From: Hippophae tibetana
Taxonomy: Eukaryota > Streptophyta > Magnoliopsida > Rosales > Elaeagnaceae
Assembly: GCA_037013495.1 (NCBI GenBank)
Contig: CM072812.1
Coordinates: 36,988,001-37,052,000, forward strand
Direction of reading: 5' to 3'
DNA: 64,000 nt
Part shown: positions 22,118 to 34,524 of the stretch, in pieces
Position numbering within the stretch: position 1 is the first letter of the stretch
Layout of the letters: each line of letters opens with the position of its first letter
Position numbers and translations under genes: made by a program
Notes under the pieces: generated by a model
What the model was told of the DNA's origin: nothing
The model's database searches: none
The model's input: the letters and a program-made list of their open reading frames with translations, nothing else

Positions 22118-23906
22118 TACGGACTCTGAGCTTTAAACTCCATAGAATCGAAATATAATCATAAAATAAAGGAATGAGATTTCTCTATACCTTAAACCTT
22201 AAACCTTAAGCAATAAATCATATATCTTATACCCTAAACCCTAAACCTTAAATCCCAAATTCCAAACCCCTATTTAGAAAAATAATAATTTTAACATTAA
22301 ACCTTAATCTACAAATATAATCCTAAATTCTATATCTTAAACCCTAAACCCTATTTAGAAAAATAATAATTTTAACCCTAAACCTTAACCCACAAATATA
22401 ACCCTAAACTCTAAACATTATACCCTATACCCTAAATCTCAAATTCCAAACCTAAAAACCCTAACTCTTATTTAGAAAAATAATAATTTTAACCATGAAC
22501 CTTAACCCATAAATATAACCATAAATTCTAAACCTTAAACCCTATACTTTATACCCTAAACCTTATTTATAAAAATAATAATTTTAACCCTAAACCTTAA
22601 CTCATAAATATAACCTTAAACCCTAAATATTATACCTTATACCATAAATCCCAAATTTCAAACCCCAAACCCCAAAACCTTAAATCTTATTTAGAAAAAT
22701 AATAATTTTAATCCTGAACCTTAACCCATAAATATAACCCTAAATTCTAAATCTTAAGCTCTATACCTTAAACCCTATACCTTATACTCTATTTAGAAAA
22801 ACAATAATTTTAACCCATAAATATAACCTTAAACCTTAAACATTATACCTTATATCCTAAATCCCAAATTCCAAACCCCAAAACCCTAAATCTTATTTAG
22901 AAAAATAATAATTTTAACCTTAAATCTTAACCCACAAATATAACCCTAAATTCTAAACCTTAAGCCATATACCTTATACCCTAAATCCTAAACCCTATTT
23001 AAAATAATAATAATTTTAACCCTAAACCTTAACCCACAAATATAACCTTAAACTCTAAACATTATACCCTATACTCTATACCCTATAACCTAAATCCCGT
23101 AATCTAAAATCCTAAATCCTAAACCTTATTTAGGAAAAAATAATTGCAACCATAAACCCTAACCCTAAACCTATATTCTAAACCTTTACCCTAAACCCTA
23201 AATCTTATTTAGAAAAATAATAATTTTAATAATATATTTTATTTGTAAGTAATAATTATTTTGAAAAATTATGATTTCAATAATGTATTTTATGTGGTGA
23301 AAAAATAATAATTAAATTTTATTAAATATAAAGATATTAGGATAATATATAGTATTTGTTATTCTATTCCAATTATAAACTAAACAATATATGAAAGAAT
23401 GATTTTTATTTCATATAATTAAAGTAATAATTATTCGTAATAATTTGACTATCTTTTCAAAAGTAACTATAATTGTTAAAGCATAGAAGATAATTATTAT
23501 AATATTAAAATTATAATATTTTTGAATAAAAAATATATCAATATTATTTATAAATATATAATTATATAAAAATATATTTTTAATAATATAATACATAATA
23601 TTTAAAATAATTAAATTAATTTTTATTAATTTTTAGTTTTATATGTTTTATTTTAATGTACTATATAATTAAAAATAAAAATTAATATTAATATTTTAAA
23701 TAATATAATAAAGTAATATTTATGTTATTATTTAAATTTTTCAAATTAAATATATTTTGAAATAAATATTAAAAATAAAAAAAACATAGATAAATTAAAG
23801 AAAAATTATTCTTTATTTATAATTAATAACTATTGTAAATAAATATAAAATAATTATAATTATTAACCTAATATTACTACTCACATTCCTAAGCTCAGAG
23901 TCCGTA
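22118..23906. mobile_element. TIR-bounded element filled with telomere-like minisatellite
   Basis: A perfect 16-bp inverted repeat (TACGGACTCTGAGCTT at 22118-22133; its complement at 23891-23906) bounds 1789 bp. The inside is about 1 kb (22185-23220) of CCCTAAA-type words in about ten units of 79-132 bp, each with a TTTAGAAAAATAATAATTTT spacer (starts near 22271, 22352, 22470, 22564, 22689, 22789, 22893, 22996, 23128 and 23207). The right third is plain AT-rich DNA. There is no coding capacity and no convincing target duplication, so the transposon reading is inference. It begins right where pararetrovirus copy 1 ends. Confidence 0.6.
22185..23220. repeat. Telomere-like (CCCTAAA-type) minisatellite array 1
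   Basis: Words such as CCCTAAACC, CCTTAAACC and CCCTATACC alternate with a constant ATTTAGAAAAATAATAATTTTAA spacer type and an ACCCAYAAATATAACC phrase. The array is degenerate and spaced, unlike a real telomere, which would be pure TTTAGGG repeats. Confidence 0.85.
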
Positions 23907-23940
23907 AATGTGATCCTAACTACATTTTTATTAGTATCTT

Positions 23941-24140
23941 GCCATAATTTATTTTCACAGATTAATAATTTATTTTCAGCGAATATTTATTTTTTAAAAA
24001 ATAATATTAGGATAGAGGATTTGAAATCTTTATTATTTAGGCCACAATTTATTTTCGCAGATCAATAATAGATTTTCAGCGAATATTTATTTTTTACAAA
24101 ATAATATTAGGATAGAGGATTTGAAATCTTTATTATTGAA
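23941..24140. repeat. 100-bp tandem duplication
   Basis: GCCATAATTTATTTTCACAG... (23941-24040) is repeated from 24041 (GCCACAATTTATTTTCGCAG...) with only a few differences. Confidence 0.85.
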
Positions 24141-24143
24141 TTA

Positions 24144-24228
24144 AAGGACGATACTCATTAATGATATTGTATTTGATTTTTTTTTTAAGGACGATTCTCA
24201 TTAATGATACTGTATTTGATATTTTTTA
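24144..24228. repeat. 43-bp tandem duplication
   Basis: AAGGACGATACTCATTAATG starts at 24144 and a near copy starts at 24187; each ends in a T run. Confidence 0.8.
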
Positions 24229-25318
24229 AATAAAGATTAAATAATTTTAAATTTTATTAAAATTAAATATCATATCATTATGTATTTTCAATATAATGAA
24301 TAATTTCACAAAATATAATACTACACTTATAACTCATAATTGCTTTTATAAAATTATCCATTTTAACATCTAACTTTAGCTTTTATAAATCACAACAAAA
24401 TTTCGGTACCATGTGCTACAGTAATTCGAGAATAACAATTAAGATTTAAAATATTTATATTTATTTAAATATTAAGTTTAAATTTTATAAAAATATTATC
24501 ATTGTCAATCAAAATTTTAAGTTTTTTTTTTAAATTATAAAATTCTATCAAAATGGTGAAATTTATTTATAAATTTTTAAAAAATATCAAAATAATCAAT
24601 TATATATATATTTATAAACTAGTTTATTATTTAATACATATATTTATAAAAATTATGTTATTCAATTTGATTAATAAATCAATTAATTAATCAAAATATT
24701 ACAAAATAATTAATAAAATCTAAAATAATTATTTAGATTTTAAATTTTAAAATTATTTTATATAGATACACCTCAGTAGTATATAATAAAATTTAAAATA
24801 TAAAAAAATTATATAGATAAAACTGGTAAATGAAATGTTAAAATAAGATATAAATAATATATATATATATATATGAAATGAAGTATAAGATATTTTGTAA
24901 ATAAATAATATTTTAATTGAAGATAGAAAAAACTATAAATATATAAATTCAAAGGTAAACTATATAGAAAATAAAAAATGAAAAAATGAATATGAAAAGA
25001 TATTTTATCAATATTTATTAATAATTTTGTAACAATGTCTTTAATATCCACGATATTTTGATAAAAAAATGATTTTTTCTTATTATTTTCTTGACGTTTT
25101 CATTAAAATATATAAATATCACATTTTATTTCAAAATGTATAAAAAATAATAATATTATGACAATATCTATGATATCATCTATATTTTAACCATAGATAA
25201 CAACTCATAATTAGTTTCTCAATTTCCAAGGGTATAATTTTTTTTTGTTTTTTTATAAGAAGTATAATGCCATGTGTCATGTAGAAAAGTATAAATTTAA
25301 AAAAAATAATGTATTTTT

Positions 25319-25320
<2 letters not shown>

Positions 25321-25415
<95 letters not shown>
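25321..25415. repeat. (AT)n microsatellite, about 47 units
   Basis: Uninterrupted AT dinucleotides over about 95 bases. Any protein read through it (Ile-Tyr repeats) is an artefact. Confidence 0.97.
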
Positions 25416-25417
<2 letters not shown>

Positions 25418-26248
25418 GAAAATATTTTATGATAATTTGTTTATTTTTAAAAATATTCTAATAGGTGACATCTAATATTTAATATGAGTTTAAATTTATA
25501 TAAAAATTTATGTCTCAATTAGCTCCATAATACACTTATTGTTTACTTCAATTTACAAATTTCCAATAGCATTAATTATATTTTATTCATTTTTTTTTCT
25601 TTTACATAATTATTAACTTCTATGGATAAATTTTTTATTTAAATAATTTTTTTTCTTGAGAATCTGGTAGAAAATAATGGAAGTTACAATTGAAGTGTTT
25701 TTTTTTCTTTCAAAATTTTATTTATCATATAAATTATTAGTAATATAATCACTTTTAAATAAATATAATTAAATATATTTAATAAAAAATTATCATATTA
25801 GTTATAATTTTGATATAATTACTTATTTTTTATTTTTCACTTCTCAAAAAACTAGTTGAAGAATGTTAAATGCGAGTTATTACAGAGCCGAATCTGACAG
25901 CAGGCCACAGCTTTGTGACCTTCATTACTGTCTTATTGACAATTAAAGGGCTGATTGGCCATATAGCTGTGGTGGTTGGGCCGTGTTATAAAAGAAAATA
26001 CCAGCAAATTTGCCGATCAATCTTTTAGGAAAATAATATTGAAAATGATATATAGCATTAAAGTAATGCATCTATTAAGAGTATCGCAGATTTCTCAGAT
26101 TAGTTATTGAATTATTTTACAAATTTATTTTATTTTAATAATTTTAAAAAATTTTACAATTTTAGCCTACATATAACCCTAAAAACTAACTTTCAAATCT
26201 ACTTATTAGTTCGAAGATTTTTAATCTATATAAAAATTTCATCTAATT

Positions 26249-26250
<2 letters not shown>

Positions 26251-26287
<37 letters not shown>
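26251..26287. repeat. (AT)n microsatellite
   Basis: About 18 AT units. Confidence 0.95.
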
Positions 26288-26290
<3 letters not shown>

Positions 26291-27384
26291 AAAATGTTCA
26301 TTGACATACAAAAACTAACATTTACTTTAATAAATATTTCACTGTAAGTTAATGATATATTTTCAAAATAATTTGTTAATATTTTCTTTGAATGCTATAG
26401 TTAGATAAAATATTAATATAATTATAATTATAATTTAATATAATAAAAAATACTTAAAAAACATTTTATTAAAAAAAATAAGTTTGATTTCATTGTTTAG
26501 ATTTTTTAATTTTTAGAACATATAAATCAACATACCAAATCAATTTATATAAGTTTTAGAACTACTTAGATCAACCAAACTCTAAAAAGGTTTGATTTGA
26601 TATGTTATTAAATTGATCGGTAAATTTTTAAAAAACAAAAACACCTATTCCTAGAATCTACTGCTATTTATGCATGTCATTGGAATTCATGTTATATTAA
26701 TAAAAAAAATTGATTGTTTTTTTGTCAATCATAACTTAGACATAAAATAGTGGTGAATAATACTATCTAAGATTACTATTTTTAACAATTATTTTCATTA
26801 TATTATAACGAAGTTTGTAAATTAGATTATTTTATATCTATAATTAATTATATTTTAATAAAATATTGTGATATAAAATTATCATTAATAAAAAAATTAT
26901 ATCATTAACCATTTAAATGTGACACCTGGCTTATTTTATCTTTTCGTTTTGTGATATAATTTATGTTTTTTTTTAACTCTTTTGTAATGGGAAAACAAAT
27001 TATATTTAGAGAAGTGTGAAAGATGTAAACATTTACGGGCATAATTGTACGCACATTACTTCTAATATATTATGTGTTAAAATAGCTTTAAATATTATGA
27101 AGTTATTTATTTTCAAAATACATTTTTGGCCCTTGGAATATTATAATTATTGTAACTATAAATTTATTTACATTTAAAATTTCTCATTATATATTTTTTC
27201 AAATATAAATTTATATCCGTTCAAATCAAAATAATTAAATCAAAAAGTTAAAAATATATCAAATTATCATAATAATATTTAAAACTATTTGTAGCATAGT
27301 AACAAAAATATTTCTCAATGTTTTTTTTTTAACTCTTTGACTACATTCATGTATCGTTCTTTCATGTGAGATCTACAACAACAC

Positions 27385-28370
27385 TTAGGTGTCGTTTGGT
27401 TCATGAAACAAAATCGGAATAAAAATGGGAATGAGAATGAGAATAAGAATGAAAAGGAAAAGGAAACAGTTTTATTTAGTTTAACCACTAAAATCAAAGA
27501 AGAAATCATGATTATAATATGTGGTTTACAATTGAAATGTAATGAAAAACACTGTATATTACCTTAATACCCTATATTCAATAAAATTTAAATAATATCA
27601 TTTAATTATTATTTTTTCGTCACACAAAATACTTTATTGAAATCATTATTTTTTCTAAATAATTATTACTTAAAAATAAAATACATTATTAAAATTATTA
27701 TTTTTCTAAATAGGGTTTAGGGTTTTGAGGTTTGAGATTTGTGGTTTTGGGTTTTAGGATTTAGGATTTAGAGTTTAGGGTTTATGGTTAAATTTTTGGG
27801 TTAAGATTTAGGGTTAAAATTATTATTTTTTAAATAGGGTTTAGGGTTTTGGGATTTAAGGTTTAGGGTTTAAGATTTATGATTATATTTGTGGGTTAAA
27901 GATTTATGATTATATTTGTGGGTTAAAGTGTAGGGATAAAATTATTATTTTTCTAAATAGGGTTTTATGATTTGAGATTTAGGGTTTAAGGTTATATTTA
28001 TGGGTTAAGGTTTAAGGTTAATTTTTTTTTAAATAGGGTTTTGGAATTTGGGATTTGGGGTTTAGGGTTATATTTGTGGGTTAAAGTTTAGAGTTAAAAT
28101 TATTATTTTTCTAAATAGGGTTTAAGGTTTTGGGATTTAGGATTTGAGATTTAGGATTTAGGGTTTATGATTATATTTGGAGTTAGAATAAAATTGAAAA
28201 AAAATGAGATAAGAATGAAATCATGATTCCTTAAAGGGAAGAAGGAATTCTAATTCTTTCTTTTTTAGGAATCGATTCTATTACATTCCCATTTTCTAAC
28301 TCAACCAAATATAAAATTGAAAGGAATTAATTCTGATTCCATTTCATTTCAATCACCCAAACATGGGGTT
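27385..28370. mobile_element. Second telomere-like-minisatellite element with GTTTGG...CCAAAC ends
   Basis: The left end (GGTGTCGTTTGGTTCATGAA, from about 27389) and right end (inverse of ATAACCCCATGTTTGGGTGA, to about 28368) are imperfect inverted repeats, each followed inward by GGAATGAGAATG-like sequence. The middle (27690-28170) is about five units of the same minisatellite as in 22185-23220, in opposite orientation (TTTTTCTAAATAGGGTTTAG). Ends differ from those of the first element although the core is shared. Confidence 0.55.
27690..28170. repeat. Telomere-like (TTTAGGG-type) minisatellite array 2
   Basis: Units start near 27693, 27815, 27938, 28020 and 28100 with the inverse of the spacer of array 1. 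The words TTTAGGG, TTTTGGG and TTAAGG are mixed. Confidence 0.85.
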
Positions 28371-28751
28371 ATAGTTTTATGAGTTATGATCTTCAAATTG
28401 CAATAATACATAAATACAAAACATTAGATCTAGAAAGAAAACATGTAAAAATATTATATTAGATGTAAATTTAGATTGAAAAAAATATAAAGGTGTATTT
28501 AAATAAATTTTTTGTAAACTTTAATGGATTTTAATTTTTTTTTTAAATTTAAGTATATTCATTTAAAAAATTTCAGACTTTCTTTTATATCTCCTATGAA
28601 AATTTTGTGGACTTTTTTAGTTCTTTTCACTTTTTCCTTTCTTTTCGTTTTTTATTCTATTCTTTTTTCTCCCTTTTCTTTTTTCCGTTACTACTCTTTT
28701 TTTTATTTCATATATACTAGCCTAATAAATTGATTTATAATTATCTAAAAT

Positions 28752-28797
<46 letters not shown>

Positions 28798-29044
28798 CAT
28801 AATTTTCTTTTAATAGTTATTAAGAACTAAGTATCTCATGATAATAAATTTCATCATAAACTAAGTTAGGTATGTGCTTTTTTTAATTAATGCAAGTTCA
28901 CCTTATTATTTTTGAAAATTTTGGATATTTTTACAACTTAAAGAAGAGTATATACTTTACTAAATTTTTGAACAAATAATTGTAAAGGGTTCATTAAGAA
29001 ATTAAAATTTAGATACAAAAGTTTATAAAATATGAATCTAATTA
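28371..29044. other. AT-rich spacer with (AT)n tract
   Basis: Pyrimidine-rich run at about 28600-28700 and an (AT)n tract at 28761-28792. No gene seen. Confidence 0.4.
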
Positions 29045-29280
29045 ACTTAGAGGGGTGAATACGTTATTTTCATTTTTTATCAATTCATAATCTAATAAAC
29101 TAAACAAAGTGGTTAGACATGCAATTGTGTGTAAAAGTAAAATATAGAAATAAAAGAATAACACATGATATTTTTATGTGAAAACAACCTACGCCATAGC
29201 CATAACCTAAGTGGAAAAATACGAGTCCACCGGATCACCTAACTTTTCATTGTGAAAACAAAATGTTCAAGTACAAAATT

Positions 29281-29890
29281 TTTCTTAACTTTTGTTTAAA
29301 TTTTTTTTATTTGATTATTTTTGTTAAGTAATTGTCTAGTTATAGAAATTAGGAGGAGTAAAGACTTTTCTAGAAACTATTGAATATTGATTGATCGACA
29401 ATAAGCTTGATCGATTGACACATTGATCAAAGTTTGAATGTCGATCAATCGATATTATCCTCGATCGATTGAACGAGTTCAATTTAAATACCCTATTACT
29501 TTTTTATTTCCCTCTCACAAACTCTAAACCAATATTTCTTACCCCTCTTGGATTTTTACAAAAACATTACCAAAAATGATTTTTAAATTATTTGTTTTTA
29601 ACCTTGTTCATGTTTTAATAAATATACTACCTTTATTAAAAAAATTAACTTTTGTTTTAAATTTTGTTTTTCTATTTCATTATTTTTGTTAAGTAATTGT
29701 CTAGTTATAAGAATTAGGAGTAAAGACTTTTCTGGAAACTATTGAATGTTGATTGATCGACAATAAACTCGATAGATTGACACATTGATCAAAGTTTGAG
29801 TATCGATTGATCGATATTATCCTCGATCGATTGAACGAGTTCAGTTTAAATATCCTATTTCTTTTTTTTTCTTTCCCTCTTGCAAACCCT
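29281..29890. repeat. Long direct duplication with (CGATCGATTG) words
   Basis: About 240 bp starting with AACTTTTGTTT (29287) recurs from about 29647, offset about 361 bp. Both contain TTGATTGATCGACAATAA, ACACATTGATCAAAGTTTGA and CTCGATCGATTGAACGAGTT. Similar GATCGATC words recur at 32080-32180. Confidence 0.8.
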
Positions 29891-30329
29891 AAAGCATTCT
29901 TTCTTACCTTCTCTCATTTTTTTACAAAAAAACACCAAAACTCCATCTTTTTTTATCCTATTTTACTTAAAAATAATTCCTAATTACTTTTCAGGGATAT
30001 GAAGAAATTTCACTTTTGTGCTAAAATCTGCATCTACTATTTTCCTCATTTTTCCTCACTTTCTCACCATCTAAATGTAATCATTTATCACAATGATCTT
30101 CATGCATTCTCTTTCTATACTCCAATACAGTTCACTGACTCACAAACTTCAATTTTCTTTGGGAAATTTATGTGAGATTCTATCTTTTCACATCTTAGGG
30201 GCATTTTGGTCTCTTTGAATTTGTTTTCATCTTCTTAATGTTTTCTCGATTTTGAGAACTCTCTGATGGTGCATCAAATCCATTTTTTCTCAATGGTGGA
30301 ATAGATATTCTCAAACTAGGTGTAAAAAT

Positions 30330-31195
30330 AAAATCTCTAAATGTCCAATTTTACTTAAGCATGATATTTCCTGGAATGAATTTTATGAGATAGGGATTAC
30401 TCATCACCACCTTGGACTCATGAGCTATAGAATGTTTATTCCAAATATAACTGTTGATATCTCAACCCAAGGGATCAATGCTTTCTATCAATTTCAAACA
30501 CTAAGGATGATGGTTTTAACTTGGACCAATATAAAATTTTAAATGATGAATTTTTAATCGAATTAACTGGATTACCAAATGTCGATCTCAATCCTAAAAT
30601 ACTTTATATCCCAAAAGAATTTACTCTATTTTATCGTATTTTGAACAAGATAGTCTTTGCTGATTTATTGCTCTTTATGGATTCGTCTAAGATACGATTC
30701 CTACAAGCTAAGATTTTATGAGGTATTGGAAAAGGCATTACTTTCAATGTAAGAACTATCATTCAAGACAAAATTGTGTACCAAGCCTAAGTCATAAACC
30801 CTAAGATTGGGCTTCCCTAAGATTGTTTAATAACCCAAATGATTCTTACTACGAGTTTCCTACCCATAAAAGATTTTGAAACCATTCACTGTATAAGTGA
30901 CATAGGAAGGTCAACAATTTCAAGATCTTCTCTGCAGACCTCTAAGAGACAAAGATTTGATGATGTTACAATCAGTGATGGAGTAGTTGATGATATTTTT
31001 GGCGATGATAAAATGGAAAACATCCTTGCCTCCAAACCTTCTTGTCAGGACTTATTTGAGGATGAATTAAGAATGAGAATGGAAGCACTTACAACTCAAA
31101 TGGAAGGCATAGACCAAAAAGTGATTGCCATAGATGAGCAAAAAAAGGCCATATACTTAATGATAAATGATATACACTTTCATTACATATTTTAA
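30330..31195 (+). pseudogene. Decayed gene resembling plant 'putative transposon protein' genes
   Basis: Broken forward frames include WNEFYEIGITHHHLGLMSYR (30374-30433), ITVDISTQGINAFYQF, ELTGLPNVDLNP (30557-30592) and after stops NPKIGLP, followed by an acidic and coiled-coil end (31020-31170: MEALTTQMEGIDQKVIAID). This order (plant-specific domain, LPxx motif, then coiled coil) resembles the plant protein family labelled putative plant transposon protein, found next to retroelements. Function is unknown. The parts at 30521-30721 and 30839-31195 are open, the rest is broken. Confidence 0.45.
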
Positions 31196-32770
31196 GGCAA
31201 TCATCTAGTTGGACAATGATCATTTTTCATGTTTTATTTGCCTTGTTTTGTCTCTTTGATTTCTAGAAATATTTTTGTACTCATACATTTATCCTTTTAT
31301 TTTGGTTGTAATTGGATTTATCTGAATATATACTCTACTTTTTAGCCATTCAATACATTGTTTATTTGCTTAACCTATTTGTTATTATTTCATGATTATA
31401 TTACTAATTCGTTTAACATAAAGATGAAGAATTTATGGGAGAGATTGCACATATAGGGAGAACACATTAAGTGCTCTATTCAATACATCACATAGTGGAG
31501 TAATCCTCATATTTAATTGTTCTATCTATTGTTACTCACTTCTTATGTTTGTTTCTTCACTTTTCTGTTACTATAAACATTGAACTAATAAACATTTAGT
31601 CTTTTGAGATAAGTTGTATGCCTATTTGTGTTTTTGTTTTTCAACATACATATGAGCATTCAAGATTCAAGCGAATATTGTTTCATCTGATCATAGGATA
31701 GTTCCACTATGTAAAATTTACATTTTGTATGAGCATGATGTAGTGAGAGAGTTTTTATCACACAAATATGCCAAAGGGAAGGATTGTAAGATCTATGAGT
31801 ATTGACAATATTCATGAATAAAATGTTTAAATATAAATTAGTTTCTTGGCACATTTGCAAGATTACTCTTCAAGCCGAAGAAACTTCCAAGCTTCAAGCG
31901 AACATTTTTAGGTATACTCGGATTCTTAAGCACGTTAGAATACATGTTATATTCTTAGGAACATTTAGTATATATGTTGCTCAATCAATTGAAGAGATAG
32001 ATTGATTGATTATCAATTGTATACTATCTATGTCCTTTAAAGTTGATTTTAAAATTGGGGTAAATTAATCGAAATTGGGTTCAATTGATCGAGGGCCTAG
32101 ATCGATCACGATTGATTGTATTCGATCTATATGGTCTCAAAATTTTATTAATCATTGCCTGGATCGATCAAAATGAGTTTCAATTTGTAGATCGAGTTGT
32201 GATGGCTTTAATCATTACCATATTGTCTTTATTATTTAATGCTATATGAATTGTTTGATAGATAGAATGCTATTTGGTCCTTAAGATAACATTAGGGTTT
32301 CAATTTTTACATTTAAATAACTTAATGCTTCTTATTTTTTGCAACCATAATTACATCAATATTTTGATTTTAAGATTTCTCTCTTAAATTGTTTTTCAAA
32401 AACAATAATATTTTATCATGTTTCTTTCTTTTATTAAATCATGAGCTAGGTTTTTTTTATCATTAAATATACTCTAAGACATACTTTGTATTTGTATTAT
32501 TGTGTTAATTTTTTAGACGCCAACTAGCCTTATAATTGTATATTATTTTTGTGATGGATAATTAGGTAGTCTGGTGGATCAATGGTTTTTTTTCTTAGGT
32601 TATTTTTATGACCTAAGTTATTTTTATCTAAAATATTGTATGTCAACTCTTTATTTATTTTTGTATTATTTTATTTACATACGACTGCATGTCTAATCGC
32701 TTGTGAAATTTTAATTTGAGATAATTCGATTAATTAACTATTCACTCACTCTAATTTAATTAGACACGTA

Positions 32771-34524
32771 GCTAAAAACGTTCCATCGATGTCATACCAA
32801 ATAATAGTTTCTTTTTATTTACAACTATACCATAATCTATCTTCTTACTATAAGTAATTACTTAAAATCAATATATAATAAAATTATAAAAAAATATTTA
32901 TTTTGTAAATATTTTAATATTTAATAATTATAAAATTACAAAATCAAAAAATAAAAGAACGCAGACGAAAGATTTATGCTTTAATACATAAAAGAACGAA
33001 TATATTTTTCACCCGTTTTAGTAAACAAATTTTTTCTTCTTCATAACTATCTATAATTACAAACATATATCGTGGTATTTATTTTATTAATAAAAGTAGT
33101 TGATTTCGTAACAGGTTCAAACTTATTAATAATAGACTAAAGGAGTGTTTATGTCTAGGTTGAAAATGACAAAGAAACAGATATGAGTTGGTAGGAGAGT
33201 AGTCAGTGGAGACGAGCGAACATATTAATATCCTTATCCTCACCTCACTGGAAAACTGTACCTCCTTGCTCGTCCACTGTACCTCCTTGCTCGTCCACAA
33301 TAATGAACTGAATAATTGCGCTGATATATATAGTTGGCAATTTTCAATAAATAAGCTACCAAATTACCATTTGGCTATCTATCTATTTCGTATTTAATGC
33401 ACACACAGATTTGCTCATCTGTTTGTGTTGAAACTAATTAATTATTTATCACATTTTAAAATAAATATTTCTCCCTATACCACGTCTAAAGTAATAACAT
33501 ATTTTAATAAAAAGAGTAATGATAAACACACATAAATTTATATTCACACTATTAATATTATGATTAGTGTTAATATTATTTAAAAAAATAAATTACTTCT
33601 AATTTTTTTAAAATAATTATAATACATAGTATAATATAAAATGTATAGATGTAAAAGTGAATTATGTTAACATTTTGTGTACATATTTACAATCACATTA
33701 ACTATACAAGTGTTATATGTTGAACTATTTTTAAAAATAAAAAATATATATAATTAATATATATATATATATTGTATCACAAAAATGCACAATCCCTACA
33801 ATTGTTTGCACAATCCTAACAATTTTCAGAGGTAATAGGTTCATGTCTCCTTAAGTTATGTGAATACAATTATATTTAAATTAAATGTGACTAGTTTTTT
33901 TATTATTTTATAAGAAATTGAAGTGTCAAGGATTTCATTGATTAAGATATTATTATATGAGTTTTATTACTTTTTTGAGTATATTTCTCACAATAATATT
34001 ATTTTCTTTCTCTATTAACTATTGGTTATTTGTTCTTTTAAAAAATAAAATTATACTAAATTTTAATTTTATTAACGTAGAGTACTTATAGTAATCAGAT
34101 ATTCCAAGCCGAGTGAATAATTTATCTACAAACAATGTCATAACCAATTACTCCAAAGATTTATCAAAGCAAATACTTTCGTGGAAGTTCATTTTTGTCG
34201 GCTAAACTTGGTTCCTCGCACCTTCTTAGATTTGAAAGGGGTTTCTTAGAGGCACAAAATTTTTTAAAGGTTGGAATTCGTTGGAATGTAAATAGAGGAT
34301 GAGTTATTAGTATTTGGGATGATTCTTAATTACTCGATTTACCCACTTCTATACCCTCTTTTTCACTAGGTATTATTTATTACTTTTAGACCTTCTTTTT
34401 TACCAATTATATTACTTTCTTTGCATAACTCTTATGTTTATTTTTCTAAAAAAAAACTTATACTAATCTTGAATTTCATTAACCTAGAATATAGTACCAC
34501 ATCTTCGTATACTTCAAGAGTAAT
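32771..34524. other. AT-rich region without recognised gene
   Basis: Only small structures: a perfect 21-bp tandem duplication (33256-33276, 33277-33297) in a slightly less AT-rich patch, and an (AT)n run near 33755. No coding evidence. Confidence 0.45.
33256..33297. repeat. 21-bp perfect tandem duplication
   Basis: CTGTACCTCCTTGCTCGTCC plus A is repeated head to tail. It encodes duplicated TSKEVQW text on the minus strand, but no gene is supported. Confidence 0.9.

Larger units (their letters stand above)
24229..27384. other. AT-rich non-coding region with microsatellites
   Basis: No gene seen. Holds the (AT)n tract at 25321-25415, a (TA)n tract at 26251-26287, and one less AT-rich patch (25875-25990) with GGGCCGTG followed by TTATAAAAG that looks promoter-like but has no gene after it. 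Confidence 0.45.
29045..32770. mobile_element. About 3.7-kb element with long imperfect inverted ends
   Basis: About 29045-29260 (TTAGAGGGGTGAATA..., GGTTAGACATGCA, TGAAAACAACCTACGCC, GAGTCCACCGGATCACC) recurs inverted at about 32560-32760 (GGTAGTCTGGTGGATC, TTTTATGACCTAAG, CTGCATGTCTAATC). Between them lie a decayed coding region with plant transposon-protein features and duplicated blocks with GATCGATTGA words. I could not find a target duplication, so element class is open. Confidence 0.5.

Noticed and set aside
22185..23220. A chromosome end or true telomere
   Set aside because: Words are degenerate, separated by AT-rich spacers and bounded by inverted repeats; genes and elements continue on both sides.
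25245..25475. Open frame with a long Ile-Tyr repeat
   Set aside because: Translation of the (AT)n microsatellite; not a protein.
32771..34524. Possible non-coding RNA or tRNA genes
   Set aside because: Scanned for cloverleaf-like and box A/B-like words here and elsewhere in the AT-rich gaps; none convincing. A computed tRNA scan was not possible.
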